Assembly (NCBI GenBank): GCA_944390315.1
Contig: CALXPO010000018.1
Location: 20,509-84,508, forward strand
Source of the DNA: an uncultured Alphaproteobacteria bacterium
GTDB lineage: Bacteria > Pseudomonadota > Alphaproteobacteria > RF32 > CAG-239
Direction of reading: 5' to 3'
DNA: 64,000 nt
Made by a program: the position numbers and the translations under genes. Positions 62,826-64,000 of this stretch are shown here, one piece after another. Each line of letters opens with the position of its first letter. Within the stretch, counting starts at the first letter, position 1. A model generated the notes under the pieces. It did no database searches. It worked only from the letters and a program-made list of their open reading frames with translations, and was not told the origin of the DNA.

Positions 62826-63587
62826 TTATATTCGTTTATAAATCCCTCGCCCATTGAATACTAAATAACCTTTATCCCTCAGATATTGTAGTTGTTGTCT
62901 GATTTTATCTTTTATAAAATGATTTTCAGGGTGTTTTGCTTGCAGAACAGCCTCGAATTTATAAATATCTTCCAATTTAAATATATTTGATGCAAGTTTA
63001 TCAATGCAAAGCATTACATCTAGTGTCCATCCGCGCATTAATGATTTTTGATTTGATAAGAATAATGTTTTTTTATATTGTTCTAAAACCAATTCTGGCG
63101 ATGAAATTTTTCTATCTTTTATGTAATATATCTTTCCGCTTTCCGGTATCTGCTTCAAAATAATGTTACAACCAATCCATCCGGCTCGATGAGCCTTGGG
63201 CGATAACGGTTTCCTTTTTTCAATAATGTCCTCTGTAAAGAAATGTTTTGGTATCAAAATCAAATCCTTTACAGAATAATCTTGATATACCATAAAGAAA
63301 AAATTTGGATTTCGAGCTGACGGCAAACGCTCTATCATTGTTTGGTATGCTCCATCAATGATTTTACTGCTCAATCTATTTTGTTTGCTTTTTAGTTTGA
63401 AATCTTCTTGACATTCTTTACAATAAAAATCAGCAACCGGACGGTTATTTTCATAGTGAACGATAGAATTGCCGCAACAGGGACAATACGAATGAATTTC
63501 TAACCAATTTTCCGTTAAAATTCTTATTTTCTGTGAAGCTGCATGATATTTTGATACTAAACTCAAATCGAAATTCAAATCAGACAT
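62826..63587 (-). CDS. DpnI-like methyl-directed endonuclease, altered active site
   Basis: A 253-residue homologue of DpnI (Type IIM, cuts methylated GATC), recognisable across its length: FDLSLVSKYHAASQKIRILTE, YCPCCGN and CKEC zinc ligands, NNRPVADFYC, DGAYQTMIERL, AHRAGWIGCNIILKQIP and the winged-helix end KDKIRQQLQYLRDKGYLVFNGRG. From memory, the DpnI PD-(D/E)xK site uses D53, E64 and K66 in VADFYC...EFELKSK. Here the second block reads DFKLKSK, so the glutamate position is lysine. D and the final K are kept. Activity is therefore doubtful. No methylase is seen in the window. No Shine-Dalgarno. Confidence 0.9.
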   Translation of the reverse strand: MSDLNFDLSLVSKYHAASQKIRILTENWLEIHSYCPCCGNSIVHYENNRPVADFYCKECQEDFKLKSKQNRLSSKIIDGAYQTMIERLPSARNPNFFFMVYQDYSVKDLILIPKHFFTEDIIEKRKPLSPKAHRAGWIGCNIILKQIPESGKIYYIKDRKISSPELVLEQYKKTLFLSNQKSLMRGWTLDVMLCIDKLASNIFKLEDIYKFEAVLQAKHPENHFIKDKIRQQLQYLRDKGYLVFNGRGIYKRI

Positions 63588-63963
63588 AAAGTAAAATTAC
63601 CCCATTCGTAATGTAACATGTAACAAAAATAGAGAATCTGACCATTCCGCAACGAATGGAAATATCTCTTTTACTTTTGCACCTTAAGCTCTTTCATAAG
63701 AAGTATTTTAATTTGGTTTTAACTCCTTGTTTAAGACAGGTATGCAATAAGTTTTATATTTTTATTATACATCAAAAAGCTTTCCATCATGGATAATGAT
63801 AATACCATAACACAAGAAATGTAGATATGGAAGTTTTATAAAAGGAATTAACACATATACCCCTGTTTTAAAAATAGCAACGATATAGCTTTTGTTTTTT
63901 TTGGGAGTTTTTCAGAGTTTCTGAGTTAATAAATCGGGGGCGTTAAGAAGTGAGGAGGTGAAC
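63588..63963. other. Gap before the right edge
   Basis: AT-rich; it should hold the promoter of the DpnI-like gene. A small inverted repeat CCATTC / GAATGG lies near 63640. No gene or RNA was identified. Confidence 0.4.
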
Positions 63964-64000
63964 TTGAAAGTTTTCATGGAAAGATCGAAGGGCAGACTAA
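63964..64000 (+). CDS. Possible start of a gene running off the window
   Basis: A TTG codon at 63964 is preceded by the strong ribosome site GAGGAGGTG at ideal spacing, and 12 codons follow without a stop to the edge (MKVFMERSKGRL). Too short to identify. Confidence 0.35.
   Translation, partial: MKVFMERSKGRL

Noticed and set aside
63960..64000. Start of a 16S rRNA gene (AACTTGAAAGTTT resembles AACTTGAGAGTTT)
   Set aside because: The match ends after about 13 bases and no rRNA leader or following 16S sequence is seen; a protein start with a strong ribosome site fits better.

Overview
The window reads as chromosomal DNA of a low-GC alphaproteobacterium, probably an anaerobic or microaerobic gut or host-associated lineage. 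I infer this from the low-GC coding style, the gene families and their arrangement (tgt, yifB, rpsF-rpsR-rplI, dnaB with a YcgN-type protein, a full suf cluster, yajC-secD-secF, a rubredoxin with a flavin reductase). No database search was possible. No rRNA, tRNA, CRISPR array or prophage was recognised.

Layout. 1-9.5 kb: an edge-truncated unknown gene, comEC, two small unknowns, then a minus-strand unit of a lipoprotein, yifB/comM and a large repeat-bearing secreted protein with a degenerate protease domain. 9.6-10.8 kb: rpsF-rpsR-rplI. 11.2-14.7 kb: a TMBIM protein and the unit dnaB / YcgN-like / YgjP-like. 14.8-17.5 kb: an accessory patch with an unknown gene, a decayed IS200 transposase, a structured repeat and a lipoprotein gene of Bacteroidota style. 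17.9-20.6 kb: a large cysteine-rich secreted protein. 20.8-25.8 kb: a tight unit tgt / LOG / ABC exporter / SpmA-SpmB-like protein. 26-30.3 kb: a small membrane protein, a PhoB-like regulator, rpe and a flavoprotein with a long structured 3' region. 30.4-35.5 kb: a 1,700-residue repeat protein. 35.6-41.1 kb: S66 peptidase, mntP, cold-shock protein, MTA/SAH deaminase, slyX, flavin reductase plus rubredoxin, comF. 41.1-43.6 kb: sufE with a degenerate succinyl-CoA-synthetase-like pair. 43.8-46.6 kb: GNAT, M20 peptidase, cation exchanger. 46.7-53 kb: sufB-(MazG-like)-sufC-sufD-(hydrolase)-sufS-sufT. 53.2-57 kb: LysM/M23 lipoprotein, yajC, secD, secF. 57-64 kb: a second accessory patch with hairpin arrays, small membrane proteins, a gpsA-like gene, an HD-domain protein and a DpnI-like nuclease.

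The most novel signal is non-coding. A family of about 120-144 bp structured repeats lies in intergenic gaps near 4.8, 16.1, 17.8, 28.3 (two in tandem), 57.1 and 61.9 kb, with a possible divergent member at 40.3 kb. The best copies fold into five successive hairpins in which paired bases change together between copies. Nearly all have one end lying within a few tens of bases of a terminator-like inverted repeat, in one fixed orientation.

Other points of interest are a SucCD-like pair lacking the phospho-histidine, a pseudoprotease, a Cys/His-rich insertion in SufD, a DpnI homologue with an altered catalytic position, a set of accessory genes that lack Shine-Dalgarno sequences but have strong TTGACA promoters, and a 20-mer promoter-region sequence that occurs verbatim three times. 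The comEC, yifB/comM and comF genes together suggest DNA uptake capacity.
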